In this document: positions 50,113 through 58,884 of the stretch, piece by piece | Numbering within the stretch: position 1 is the first letter of the stretch | Layout: every line of letters begins with the position of its first letter | DNA from: Pedobacter cryotolerans | GTDB taxonomy: Bacteria > Bacteroidota > Bacteroidia > Sphingobacteriales > Sphingobacteriaceae | Direction: 5' to 3' | Assembly: GCF_005116475.1 (NCBI RefSeq) | Contig: NZ_SWBO01000002.1 | Location: forward strand, 391,258 to 455,257 | Length of the DNA stretch: 64,000 nt | Made by a program: the position numbers and the translations under genes | The notes under the pieces: generated by a model | What the model saw: only the letters and a program-made list of their open reading frames with translations | What the model was told of the DNA's origin: nothing | Databases searched by the model: none

Positions 50113-50214
50113 TTTTTATATGTATTTCTTTGGTCTTTCAGTTCTAACCTACCAACCCTCTTACCGCCTAACCCCTAACCAACTAACCGTCTAACCATCT
50201 TACTCCTCACCCTC

Positions 50215-50622
50215 TTAAACCCATTTAATCTCCTGACAAAGTTCTATCAGCACTCCATTGGCATCTTTTGGATGAACAAAACAAATCATTTTATTATCAG
50301 CCCCTCGCTTTGGCGCATCGTTTAATAAAGTAAAACCTTCACTTTTTAGCCTTTCCATTTCCACTAAAATATCATCAACCAAAAAAGCAATATGATGTAT
50401 CCCCTCTCCTTTTTTTTCTAAAAATTTGGCTACCGTACTATCTAAACTTGTAGCCGAAAGTAATTCGATTTTGTTTTCGCCAGTTTTAAAAAACGCAGTA
50501 TTTACATTTTCTGTAGCCACCAATTCTGTTTTATAACAATCGGTATTTAGCAACCGCTGATATAAATCTATTGAACTTTCTAAGTTTTTTACTGCAATGC
50601 CAATGTGTTCAATCTTATTCAT
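50215..50622 (-). CDS. mce: Methylmalonyl-CoA epimerase
   Basis: A VOC-fold enzyme that interconverts (R)- and (S)-methylmalonyl-CoA in the propionate pathway. The 135-residue product from 50622 (MNKIEHIGIAVKNLESS) has the metal ligands His in IEHIGIAV, His in GIHHIAFLV and Glu in VLIELCQ, and the ending expected for the family. An upstream in-frame ATG at 50655 adds 11 residues and is less likely. The mutase subunits are not nearby. It is divergent from iscS across about 200 bp of repeat-like DNA. Confidence 0.93.
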   Translation of the reverse strand: MNKIEHIGIAVKNLESSIDLYQRLLNTDCYKTELVATENVNTAFFKTGENKIELLSATSLDSTVAKFLEKKGEGIHHIAFLVDDILVEMERLKSEGFTLLNDAPKRGADNKMICFVHPKDANGVLIELCQEIKWV

Positions 50623-50830
50623 GCCTGTTATAGTTATGTGAATGTAAAAATGCATGTTTTACCAATAGGTTCATAGTTAATATCTATTATTGTTAGGAAA
50701 GTTTTTTTGTATCTTTGTGTTATAATAAAGCAAAAAGGTGAAAGCCTAAAGCTAAAAGCATGGTTCTCGATAAATTAGCTTTTAGTTTTGGTCATTAGTC
50801 TTTAAGCTCATTTTTAAAAACAACATTAGA

Positions 50831-52042
50831 ATGGAACTTCCGATTTACTTAGATAATAATGCCACAACACCTTTAGATCCAAGAGTGTTAGAGGCGATGC
50901 TACCATATTTTACCAGCAAATTTGGCAATGCTGCAAGCCGTAACCATGCTTTTGGTTGGGTAGCAGAAGAAGGTGTAGATTACGCTCGTGAACAGGTGGC
51001 TAAGTTAATTGGCTGCACCGAAAAAGAAATTATTTTCACCTCTGGTGCAACAGAAGGTGATAATTTAGCAATAAAAGGTGTTTTTGAAATGTATGCTGAT
51101 AAAGGCAATCACATTATTACTGCTACTACAGAGCACAAAGCTGTTTTAGATACTTGTAAACACTTAGAAAAACAAGGCGCTAGAGTAACTTATTTAAAAG
51201 TTAAAGAAGATGGTTTAATTGATTTAGCAGAATTAGAAGCTGCAATGACACCAGAAACCATATTAGTAAGCATTATGTACGGCAATAATGAGATCGGCGT
51301 TGTGCAACCTATTAAAGAAATATCAGCAATTGCTCATAAACATGGTGCTTTGTTCTTTTCTGATGCTACACAAGCAGTTGGTAAAATTCCGGTTGATGTA
51401 AATACAGATGGAATTGACTTAATGGCTTTTACTGCGCATAAAATGTACGGACCAAAAGGTGTTGGTGCTTTATATGTTCGTCGTAAAAACCCAAGAGTAA
51501 AAGTAACTTCACAAATGGATGGCGGTGGCCATGAGCGTGGTATGCGTTCGGGTACATTAAACGTACCTGGTATTGTTGGTTTAGGTAAAGCTTGCGAGCT
51601 TTGTCGTTTAGAAATGGAATCTGAAGCGCAACGTTTATCCGCTTTGCGTGATAAATTAGAAGCTGCATTAACTACAATGGAAGAAAGTTATGTAAATGGT
51701 AATACACAACACCGTTTACCACACGTAGCAAATATTTCATTTAAATATGTTGAGGGTGAAGGTTTAATGATGGCGATGAAAGATTTAGCAGTTTCTTCTG
51801 GATCTGCCTGTACATCAGCTTCATTAGAACCAAGTTATGTATTAAAAAGCTTAGGTTTATCTGATGATTTAGCACATTCTTCTATTCGTTTTGGCTTAGG
51901 TCGTTTTACTACTGAAGCAGAAGTTGATTATGCGATAGAAAATACTAAAAATGCTGTAAATCACTTAAGAAACCTTTCTCCACTTTGGGAAATGTTTAAA
52001 GAAGGAATTGATTTGAGCAAAATTGAGTGGGCAGAACACTAA
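50831..52042 (+). CDS. iscS: Cysteine desulfurase IscS
   Basis: A PLP enzyme that removes sulfur from cysteine for Fe-S clusters and tRNA thiolation. The 403-residue product starts [19 protein letters not shown]. It has the PLP lysine in [13 protein letters not shown] (about residue 205) and the catalytic cysteine in [17 protein letters not shown] (about 328), the IscS-type loop. It is followed by iscU (108-nt gap) and iscA, a compact isc operon without iscR or hscBA here. G+C and codon use match housekeeping genes. Confidence 0.96.
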   Translation: MELPIYLDNNATTPLDPRVLEAMLPYFTSKFGNAASRNHAFGWVAEEGVDYAREQVAKLIGCTEKEIIFTSGATEGDNLAIKGVFEMYADKGNHIITATTEHKAVLDTCKHLEKQGARVTYLKVKEDGLIDLAELEAAMTPETILVSIMYGNNEIGVVQPIKEISAIAHKHGALFFSDATQAVGKIPVDVNTDGIDLMAFTAHKMYGPKGVGALYVRRKNPRVKVTSQMDGGGHERGMRSGTLNVPGIVGLGKACELCRLEMESEAQRLSALRDKLEAALTTMEESYVNGNTQHRLPHVANISFKYVEGEGLMMAMKDLAVSSGSACTSASLEPSYVLKSLGLSDDLAHSSIRFGLGRFTTEAEVDYAIENTKNAVNHLRNLSPLWEMFKEGIDLSKIEWAEH

Positions 52043-52150
52043 AACAATTTGCAGTTTTCAATTTGCGGTTTATAATAACTTTCCAATACTGAAAACTGAT
52101 AACTAATTAATAATATATCTTCGGGAGGAGATTTAAAAAGAAATAAAGCT

Positions 52151-52564
52151 ATGGCATATTCAGAAAAAGTAATGGAACATTATACCAACCCTCGCAACGT
52201 TGGTACTTTAAATAAAGATAATAAAAATGTAGGTACTGGATTAGTTGGTGCTCCAGAGTGCGGTGACGTAATGCGTTTACAGATTGAAGTTAATGATGAT
52301 AACGTAATTACTGACGCTAAATTTAAAACATTTGGTTGCGGTAGTGCAATTGCTTCTTCATCTTTAGCTACAGAATGGTTAAAAGGCAAATCAATTGATG
52401 AGGCTTTAGCGATTGATAACATGGACATTGTTGAAGAATTGGCTTTACCTCCAGTTAAAATTCACTGTTCTGTTTTAGCAGAAGATGCCATCAAATCTGC
52501 AATTAACGATTACCGCGTTAAAAACGGAATGGAAGCATTAGCAATGCCTAAATCGCACCACTAA
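52151..52564 (+). CDS. iscU: Fe-S cluster scaffold IscU
   Basis: The scaffold on which IscS-derived sulfur and iron are assembled. The 137-residue protein has the three cluster cysteines in GAPECGDVM, FGCGSA and IHCSV, and the LPPVK motif recognised by the HscA chaperone (LALPPVKIHC, about 98-107). An unusual GGGAGGAG, a strong anti-SD match, lies at 52123-52130, 20 nt before the ATG. That is too far for standard initiation but striking in a phylum that rarely uses SD sequences. Confidence 0.96.
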   Translation: MAYSEKVMEHYTNPRNVGTLNKDNKNVGTGLVGAPECGDVMRLQIEVNDDNVITDAKFKTFGCGSAIASSSLATEWLKGKSIDEALAIDNMDIVEELALPPVKIHCSVLAEDAIKSAINDYRVKNGMEALAMPKSHH

Positions 52565-52582
52565 AATTAGATGTGAGAAAAT

Positions 52583-52643
52583 AGATGTGAGATATGAGAT
52601 TAGATTACTCAGTCTCAGATCTGAAATCTCAAATCTCAAATCT
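52583..52643. repeat. Long hairpin between iscU and iscA
   Basis: A stem of about 23 bp (52583-52605 with 52619-52643) is built from GAGAT and ATCTC units, with a few mismatches and a loop of about 13 nt. It lies inside the isc transcript, 8 nt before iscA, and may tune iscA expression or mRNA stability. Confidence 0.6.
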
Positions 52644-52650
52644 TTCTAAA

Positions 52651-52977
52651 ATGATAACAATAACCGATAAAGCAAAAAGCAAAATTGACACCCTAATGCA
52701 GGATTCTGAAATGGGTTCTGATTATTTTTTACGTGTTTCTGTAAAAGGTGGCGGTTGTTCGGGCTTATCTTATAATTTAGATTTTGATAACGAAGAACAA
52801 AAAAGTGATCAATTTTTTGAAGACCGTGGAATTAAAATAGCCTTAGATATGAAATCTTTTTTATACCTAGCTGGTACTGAATTAGATTTTACTGACGGCT
52901 TAAATGGTAAAGGTTTTGCCTTTAATAATCCAAATGCAAGCCGCTCATGTGGCTGCGGAGAAAGTTTTTCTGTTTAA
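52651..52977 (+). CDS. iscA: Iron-sulfur assembly protein IscA/HesB family
   Basis: An A-type carrier that passes Fe-S clusters to apoproteins. The 108-residue product from 52651 (MITITDKAKSKI) has the three cysteines in KGGGCSGLSY and SCGCGESF. An in-frame ATG at 52594 would add a leader encoded by hairpin DNA (LKSQISNLSK) and is rejected. It is last in the iscSUA operon, with a perfect hairpin terminator 23 nt after its stop. Confidence 0.94.
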   Translation: MITITDKAKSKIDTLMQDSEMGSDYFLRVSVKGGGCSGLSYNLDFDNEEQKSDQFFEDRGIKIALDMKSFLYLAGTELDFTDGLNGKGFAFNNPNASRSCGCGESFSV

Positions 52978-52999
52978 TAAATTAATATATATTTTTCCT

Positions 53000-53034
53000 A
53001 AAGCCATTTAGCAAACCTAAATGGCTTTTGTTTT
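53000..53034 (+). terminator. Terminator of the isc operon
   Basis: A perfect 12-bp stem, AAAGCCATTTAG (53000-53011) with CTAAATGGCTTT (53017-53028), ends in TTTTGTTTT. Confidence 0.85.
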
Positions 53035-53041
53035 AAAAAAC

Positions 53042-53437
53042 TTAGTTGAAGAGATAATCTAATTCCAATACAAAATCCCCATTAGCATTTGTTGTCGCAT
53101 TTATAGAACGCTCTTCTACTCCGTCTACAAATATTTTTGCTGTAACTATAGCATTTGGAGTGCCCTTTTCGCCAGCAACTATTAAACCTACACTTGCATT
53201 GGTAGGGTTAGGTATTACAATTTTTTGCCAAGGGAGTTCTACATTCTCTACTACATTAGCTAAAGTTCCTCCTGTTGGTGTATATTTTACTGTAACATTT
53301 TTACCAAAACTACCACTAAGTTGATAGGTAATTTCTTTTGTTATAATTTCCTCTTTTTTACAGGAAACCAAAGAAAAGAAAATTAAAAGTGTAAATATTG
53401 ACTTATTAAATAGAATTGATGGTCTTAAAATTTTCAT
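53042..53437 (-). CDS. Lipoprotein with MmpS-like beta domain
   Basis: The start at 53437 (MKILRPSILF) gives a 131-residue lipoprotein (FSLVSC, lipid Cys about 22); an upstream ATG at 53494 would hide the signal. The mature part reads YQLSGSFGKNVTVKYTPTGG, then NVELPWQKIVIPN and AKIFVDGVEERS. That is the strand pattern of MmpS-type small Ig-like proteins, which in mycobacteria accompany lipid transporters. No transporter is nearby, so only the fold is suggested. It is convergent with the isc operon. Confidence 0.72.
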   Translation of the reverse strand: MKILRPSILFNKSIFTLLIFFSLVSCKKEEIITKEITYQLSGSFGKNVTVKYTPTGGTLANVVENVELPWQKIVIPNPTNASVGLIVAGEKGTPNAIVTAKIFVDGVEERSINATTNANGDFVLELDYLFN

Positions 53438-53629
53438 AGGTAGATATAGGTCACACACAAAATCCAATATCCGTGCCATAAAATTTAAAATCATAGAGAT
53501 TTAAATGAAATCTAAGGATTCTGATTTGGTTAAATCAAAAAGATCAGGAGAATTGTTAATATTCATACCTTGCATTTTTAATGCTAAAAGATTATCATTG
53601 TTAGCTAAATACAAACCAAATATTGTACC

Positions 53630-55540
53630 ATGGTATCATTTAACGAATTTTCTACAGTGCCGAGTTTACTACGCAATGTGGTAGAAAATATTCATAAACC
53701 AGAAGAAACTTTTTTAATTCATAAGAAAAAAACAACTTGGGAAGAAATATCTTTTAAAGAGACTTTACAAAAAGCCGATTCGATTTCTGCCTACTTTTTA
53801 GAAAAAGGAATTACCAAAGGTGATAGATTAGGCTTAATGATTGAAAATTCGCCAGAATATGTTTTTTTTGACCAAGGCATACAACAAATTGGTGCGATTA
53901 ACACTTCCATATATCCTACCCTATCAGAATATGAAGTAGAGTACATTATCAATGACTCTGGGATCAAGGCTATTTTAATTGGCAATCCTTTTTTACTAAA
54001 GAAAATTCTAAAAATTGCCAATAACTGCGCTGAGCTGAAATACATTATTCCTGCTTTTGAAGGATATGAAAAAATAGCTGTTCCGGCAGATTTACAAGCA
54101 CAAATTATTAGTTACGAAGTACTGCTATCAAAATCTGTAAGTGCAGCAGAACAACAACAAATTAACCTACGCCGACGAGAAGTTTTGCCAAGTGATGTTT
54201 CTTCATTAATATATACTTCTGGCACAACAGGTACGCCAAAAGGCGTAATGTTAACCCATTATAATTTCGTAAAAAATGTAGAGGTTTGTTTACAACAGAT
54301 CCCTGTGATAGATGAAACTGAGACTTTTCTATCATTTCTACCTTTATCACACGTTTTTGAGCGTACAGCAACTTACCATGTATGTTGTGCGCAAGGTTGT
54401 AAAATGGCTTTTGCACAAAGTTTAGAACTGTTAGCAAAAAATATGGGTGAAGTTAGACCTACAGTAATGTCATGTGTGCCTCGTTTGTTAGAACGTATAC
54501 ATGATAAAGCGATTAAATCTGGTACAGCTGGCGGCGGAACAAAAGCTAAAATATTTACTTGGGCATTGGCTACTGGAAACGATTATCGTGTTAAAAAAGA
54601 GGCAGGTGAAAATCCGGGCTTAATTTTAGGCGCTAAAAAAGCAATTGCCGAGAAGCTTGTTTTTAGCAAGATAAAGGAAAAAACAGGTGGCAGATTGAAA
54701 TTTATGTTATCTGGTGGCGCTGCCTTACCTAAAAATGTAGGCGAATTTTTTGGCGATTTGGGCATCAAGGTTTTAGAAGGTTTTGGTTTAACAGAAACTT
54801 CTCCAGTTATGTCGGTAACCGAATACCACCGACAAGTTTATGGTACGGTTGGTAGAGTTATACCAGGTATTGAAGTGGGTATACAAAATTACGATACCAA
54901 AGAAATTTTAGCCATTCAAACTCACGAAAACTTTAATGAAAATTTTGAGAGTGAAGAAGGAGAATTAATTGTACGTGGCCATTGTGTGATGAAAGGCTAT
55001 TACAATAAACCAGCAGAAACTGCTGAAGTTATTGACAGAGATAAATGGTTTCATACCGGAGATATTGCTCGTTTTTACAAAGGAAATTTGCAAATTACCG
55101 ATCGTTTGAAAAACATGATTGTTAATGCTTACGGTAAAAATGTATATCCCACACCAGTAGAAAATATCTACTTAAAAAGTCCGAAAATTGAGCAACTGTT
55201 TTTAATTGGCGATAAACGCGAATTTATTACGGCGATTATTATTCCTAACAGAGAAGCCCTGCAAGAAACTTTTAACCTTACGGATGCATTTTTTCAAGAA
55301 AAAGATGATTTTATAGAAAATGCAGAAATTAAGGAATGGTTCGAAAAAGACATTAAAAAGATTTCTAACGAATTGGCCAAGTTTGAGCGGATCAAAAACT
55401 TTAAAATTAAACGTAATCCTTTTAGCATGGATGAAGGCGAAATTACCCCAACTATGAAGGTAAAACGTAGAATTGTAGAGAAAAAATACGCTGATGCAAT
55501 TAATGCTATGTACGAAGAAGGCGTTGAGGCAGAATCATAG
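53630..55540 (+). CDS. Long-chain fatty acid-CoA ligase (AMP-binding)
   Basis: A 636-residue ANL-superfamily enzyme that activates fatty acids to acyl-CoA via acyl-AMP. Motifs are LIYTSGTTGTPKGVMLTH (P-loop, about 193-210), GFGLTETSPV (about 384), the hinge DRLKNMIVNAYGKNVYP (about 493) and WFHTGDIARF. The size and the long C-terminal domain match FadD15-type long-chain ligases. It would feed beta-oxidation or lipid remodelling at the membrane. It is monocistronic and followed by a block of interspersed repeats. Confidence 0.93.
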   Translation: MVSFNEFSTVPSLLRNVVENIHKPEETFLIHKKKTTWEEISFKETLQKADSISAYFLEKGITKGDRLGLMIENSPEYVFFDQGIQQIGAINTSIYPTLSEYEVEYIINDSGIKAILIGNPFLLKKILKIANNCAELKYIIPAFEGYEKIAVPADLQAQIISYEVLLSKSVSAAEQQQINLRRREVLPSDVSSLIYTSGTTGTPKGVMLTHYNFVKNVEVCLQQIPVIDETETFLSFLPLSHVFERTATYHVCCAQGCKMAFAQSLELLAKNMGEVRPTVMSCVPRLLERIHDKAIKSGTAGGGTKAKIFTWALATGNDYRVKKEAGENPGLILGAKKAIAEKLVFSKIKEKTGGRLKFMLSGGAALPKNVGEFFGDLGIKVLEGFGLTETSPVMSVTEYHRQVYGTVGRVIPGIEVGIQNYDTKEILAIQTHENFNENFESEEGELIVRGHCVMKGYYNKPAETAEVIDRDKWFHTGDIARFYKGNLQITDRLKNMIVNAYGKNVYPTPVENIYLKSPKIEQLFLIGDKREFITAIIIPNREALQETFNLTDAFFQEKDDFIENAEIKEWFEKDIKKISNELAKFERIKNFKIKRNPFSMDEGEITPTMKVKRRIVEKKYADAINAMYEEGVEAES

Positions 55541-56005
55541 TTTGTCATTCCGAGGAACTAGGAATCTCATTTGTAAACTGCCTTAGAGATCCTTCGCTAC
55601 GCTCTGGATGACAAATCAAATATTTTCTCCTCGGCTGGTGTCCTCACCAGCCTAAAATTAGTTAAAATTTAAAATTAGGCGAATTGACCTATTTACTTTA
55701 ACATTAGCAGTAGCTTTCGTAGCTAAACGGGATAGCAGCGAAAATACTTTTTGCTTAAGGTAAAACCTCGTAGTTTTCTTAGACATATAGCATAGGAACA
55801 CCTACGAGGTTTAGTGTTGGATACAAAAAGATTGTAGCGTAGAGCCCGACCTACCTAAATAGTAGTAGAAATTTGCTTTTCTAAAACTTAATATGCTCTA
55901 CTAATTAAGCAGATGCTGAAATAAATTCAGCATGACGCCATTTTAAAAGACTGTACAAATGGCAATGACGGAAGAATTTACTACTTTTGCAGAAATATAC
56001 AATTC
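55541..56005. repeat. Mosaic of interspersed palindromic repeats
   Basis: No ORF. At least four different inverted repeats follow one another. 55541-55616 has outer arms TTTGTCAT/ATGACAAA around the CCGAGGAACTAGGAATC text. 55633-55652 is GGCTGGTG/CACCAGCC with loop TCCT. 55763-55812 is AAACCTCGTAG/CTACGAGGTTT. 55913-55933 is ATGCTGAA/TTCAGCAT. The remaining AT-rich part just before 56006 should hold the lysS promoter. Confidence 0.75.
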
Positions 56006-57715
56006 ATGAGTACAGAATTATCAGAGCTTGAGTTATTACGTCGCGAATCTTTAAAACAACTTCGCGAATTGGGTATTAACCCTTACCCTGCAGAGGCTTA
56101 CGAAATTAACGCCAATGCAGCAGACATTTTAGCGAACTACGAAAAAGATAAAACAGCCTATAAGACCATCAGCATTGCTGGAAGAATTATGGGCCGTAAT
56201 ATAATGGGTGCAGCATCTTTTGCTGAACTACAGGATGCAACTGGCCGTATTCAGATTTATTTGAAACGTGATGAACTTTGTCCGGGTGAGGACAAAACAC
56301 TTTACAATACTGTATTTAAGAAATTATTAGATATTGGTGATTTTATTGGTATTGAAGGATATGTTTTTACCACGCAAACAGGCGAAATTTCTATTCATGT
56401 TACCAAATTCACGGTACTGTCAAAATCTATTCGTCCGTTACCAATTGTAAAACGTGATGATGAAGGTAATGTTTACGATGGTTTTACCAATCCAGAGTTG
56501 CGCTATAGAATGCGTTATGTAGATTTAACGGTTAACCCAGATTACAAACAGATTTTTATTAATCGCTCTAAAGTGATTAATACCATGCGTAATTACTTCG
56601 ATAGCCAAGGTTGGATGGAAGTTGAAACGCCAATTTTACAGGCGGTTCATGGTGGTGCAGCAGCTCGTCCGTTTGCCACACACCACAATACTTTAGATAT
56701 GCCTTTGTTTTTGCGCATTGCGAATGAATTATATTTAAAAAGACTAATCGTAGCAGGTTTTGATGGTGTTTACGAAATCGGTAAAATGTTTCGTAATGAG
56801 GGGATGGACCGTACGCATAATCCTGAGTTTACATCGATGGAAATCTATGTGGCTTACAAAGATTATGTTTGGATGATGGGCATGGTAGAAGAATGTTTAG
56901 AGAAAATAGCTGTGGCTATTCATGGTTCTCCAGTAGTTAAAGTTGGCGAACATGATATTAACTTTGCTGGTCCGTATGAGAAGTTAACCATGTACGAATC
57001 AATTCAAAAATATACTGGTATTGATGTTTCTGAAATGACTGAAGCTGAATTGGTACAAACTTGTAAGGATTTAGGCATCCCTACAGATGATACCATGGGT
57101 CGCGGTAAATTGGTTGATGAACTTTTCAGCGAAAAAGTAGAGGCTAATTTAATTCAACCTACATATATTACCGATTACCCAATCGAAATGACACCTCTAG
57201 CAAAAAAACACCGCACTAAGGAAGGTCTAGTAGAGCGTTTCGAGTTATTTGTAATGGGTAAAGAAATTGGAAATGCTTATACAGAATTGAATGACCCGAT
57301 TGACCAAAGAGAACGATTTGAAGATCAATTGAAATTAGCTGATAGAGGTGATGATGAAGCAATGGCGATGGACGATGATTTTATCCGTTCGTTAGAATAT
57401 GGTATGCCTCCAACTTCTGGTTTAGGTATTGGTATAGATCGTTTGGTGATGCTGATGACTAATCAATCTACTATTCAAGAAGTTTTATTCTTCCCGCAGA
57501 TGCGACCTGAGAAAAAGAAAATTGAATTGAATGCTGATGAAGCACAGTTATTTGCTTTGTTTAAAGACGGAGAGCAGCTATTACTAAGTGATGTAAAATC
57601 GCAATTGGCAGATTGGAGCAATAAAAAATGGGATACTACCCTTAAAGGTTTAACTGGTAAAAGTGTTTTAAAGGTGAGTAAAACTGATGAAGGTTTGTTT
57701 TTATCGCTTAAATAA
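56006..57715 (+). CDS. lysS: Lysyl-tRNA synthetase, class II
   Basis: Charges tRNA(Lys) with lysine. The 569-residue protein has the OB-fold anticodon-binding domain at about 50-170 and class II motifs: motif 2 FRNEGMDRTHNPEFTSME (about 262-280) and motif 3 GLGIGIDRLVMLMT (about 473-486). After residue 500 it has an extra tail of about 65 residues (KKKIELNADE..., then LLLSDVKSQLADWSNKKW) that is usual in Bacteroidota and absent from E. coli LysS. It starts right after the repeat mosaic and ends before a terminator. Confidence 0.97.
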   Translation: MSTELSELELLRRESLKQLRELGINPYPAEAYEINANAADILANYEKDKTAYKTISIAGRIMGRNIMGAASFAELQDATGRIQIYLKRDELCPGEDKTLYNTVFKKLLDIGDFIGIEGYVFTTQTGEISIHVTKFTVLSKSIRPLPIVKRDDEGNVYDGFTNPELRYRMRYVDLTVNPDYKQIFINRSKVINTMRNYFDSQGWMEVETPILQAVHGGAAARPFATHHNTLDMPLFLRIANELYLKRLIVAGFDGVYEIGKMFRNEGMDRTHNPEFTSMEIYVAYKDYVWMMGMVEECLEKIAVAIHGSPVVKVGEHDINFAGPYEKLTMYESIQKYTGIDVSEMTEAELVQTCKDLGIPTDDTMGRGKLVDELFSEKVEANLIQPTYITDYPIEMTPLAKKHRTKEGLVERFELFVMGKEIGNAYTELNDPIDQRERFEDQLKLADRGDDEAMAMDDDFIRSLEYGMPPTSGLGIGIDRLVMLMTNQSTIQEVLFFPQMRPEKKKIELNADEAQLFALFKDGEQLLLSDVKSQLADWSNKKWDTTLKGLTGKSVLKVSKTDEGLFLSLK

Positions 57716-57775
57716 AATTGAACGTCAAATTTTACATAGTTTAAAACTTTATCATAAAAAATTATGAAGCTTTAA

Positions 57776-57800
57776 GATTGCTTCGTTCCTCGCAATGACG
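57776..57800. repeat. Interspersed repeat unit
   Basis: GATTGCTTCGTTCCTCGCAA, continuing TGACG, is the inverse of the ATTGCGAGGGAAGC unit near 33621. It is a short non-coding repeat. Confidence 0.6.
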
Positions 57801-57832
57801 ATATATAGTTAACACAATCATAACAAAAACTT

Positions 57833-57869
57833 AAAGGCTTGGTGTAGTAAAATACGCTAAGCCTTTTTT
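57833..57869 (+). terminator. Terminator downstream of lysS
   Basis: AAAGGCTT (57833-57840) pairs with AAGCCTTT (57859-57866), followed by a T run. It could also stop antisense transcription. Confidence 0.65.
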
Positions 57870-57899
57870 ACTTTTAACCACTCACAAAATCAATATGTT

Positions 57900-58112
57900 A
57901 TGAATAGCTCAAGCTTAGAAATTACCGAGAACCAATACTGCATTAAATTAAGTAAAGACACTTTCGATTTATCTCTTGTTCGTCAGTTGATTAAGCGAAT
58001 ACAAGCTGAAGAGTTATTTTTTAACCGCAGAAACGAAAGTTTAGATGATGATATTATCAGCAGAAATTCATCTGAATACGATGAGAACTTTGACAGATTA
58101 GAAGAGAAGTAG
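57900..58112 (+). CDS. Hypothetical 70-residue protein
   Basis: Not recognised. The small, charged protein reads ITENQYCIKLSKDTFDLSLV, then RQLIKRIQAEELFFNRR, with an acidic tail (SLDDDIISRNSSEYDENFD). A beta-strand, helix, disordered-tail layout is reminiscent of small antitoxins, but no toxin gene is adjacent. It is flanked by terminators on both sides, so it is an independent unit. Confidence 0.6.
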   Translation: MNSSSLEITENQYCIKLSKDTFDLSLVRQLIKRIQAEELFFNRRNESLDDDIISRNSSEYDENFDRLEEK

Positions 58113-58160
58113 AATAGTTGGGTAGTTGGGAAGACGGGAAATAGAAAGATATAGAAGCGA

Positions 58161-58209
58161 AAAAGTCCGAAAGTTAAAGGTTAGCTAAACCTTATACTTC
58201 CGGACTTTT
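58161..58209. terminator. Bidirectional terminator
   Basis: AAAAGTCCG (58161-58169) pairs with CGGACTTTT (58201-58209), with an inner AAGGTT/AACCTT stem. It lies between convergent genes. Confidence 0.7.
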
Positions 58210-58224
58210 CTAACTTTAAAACAA

Positions 58225-58767
58225 TTATCTAGAATATCTAACTTGTTGTTGTTTGTCCAACATCCCCATCTGATCCTTCATTTGTTTAATCTGATCGGCC
58301 AATAATTTATTTTTATCCGCTTTTTTAGCCTCAGCAAGATACATTGTGGCTTCACGCTTATTTCTTTTACCCATGGCAATACCCGCTAAACTTAATTTAG
58401 CTAATGCCACATTATGATCCATGTGTAAACCTAAACTTAAAGCCAATTTGAAATATTTTTCAGATTTCATTGGTGCTTTTCTAGACTCTATTAATCCGAT
58501 TAAGAGGTTATAATAACCGTGTTGCATTCTATTCAATTCCTTTTCATAACTCTTAATCTTACCCAAAGCTTTTTCTGCTTTTGGCATATTGTCTTTACGC
58601 AAGTGCCATTGAGCAATTAACATATTTTCGTTATAGAAATAAGTAACAAAAATTAAAATACTTAGAAAGATCAATAAGCTTCCCCATCCCCAAAAACTGA
58701 AAAACATAAGTGCAACTGCAGCACCCACAAAAGCGAACCCAATAATAAGACGTACTAAATTTGGCAT
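58225..58767 (-). CDS. Membrane protein with TPR-like helices
   Basis: Two adjacent transmembrane segments (about 7-50 from MPNLVRLIIGFAFVG) are followed by about 120 residues of helical pairs: NMPKAEKALGKIKSYEKEL, then GYYNLLIGLIESRKA and EATMYLAEAKKADKNK. These resemble tetratricopeptide repeats facing the cytosol. The start at 58767 fits better than the ATG at 58788, which lies in promoter-like DNA. Function unknown; TPR parts usually mediate protein contact. It is divergent from the thioredoxin-like gene. Confidence 0.75.
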   Translation of the reverse strand: MPNLVRLIIGFAFVGAAVALMFFSFWGWGSLLIFLSILIFVTYFYNENMLIAQWHLRKDNMPKAEKALGKIKSYEKELNRMQHGYYNLLIGLIESRKAPMKSEKYFKLALSLGLHMDHNVALAKLSLAGIAMGKRNKREATMYLAEAKKADKNKLLADQIKQMKDQMGMLDKQQQVRYSR

Positions 58768-58884
58768 AGTTTTATAATATTTGTGCAAATATCGTGTTTA
58801 TATACCAAAAAATAGATTTAAAATTTATAATTTCATCAAATATTCTACTAAATTAGTAGCTTAAATAAAGAAACAAACATCAAA

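Noticed and set aside
52594..52650. 19-residue N-terminal extension of iscA
   Set aside because: It is encoded by the GAGAT/ATCTC hairpin DNA and absent from the IscA family; the ATG at 52651 fits.
57900..58112. Antitoxin call for the 70-residue protein
   Set aside because: The size and layout fit, but no toxin gene is adjacent and terminators flank it on both sides.
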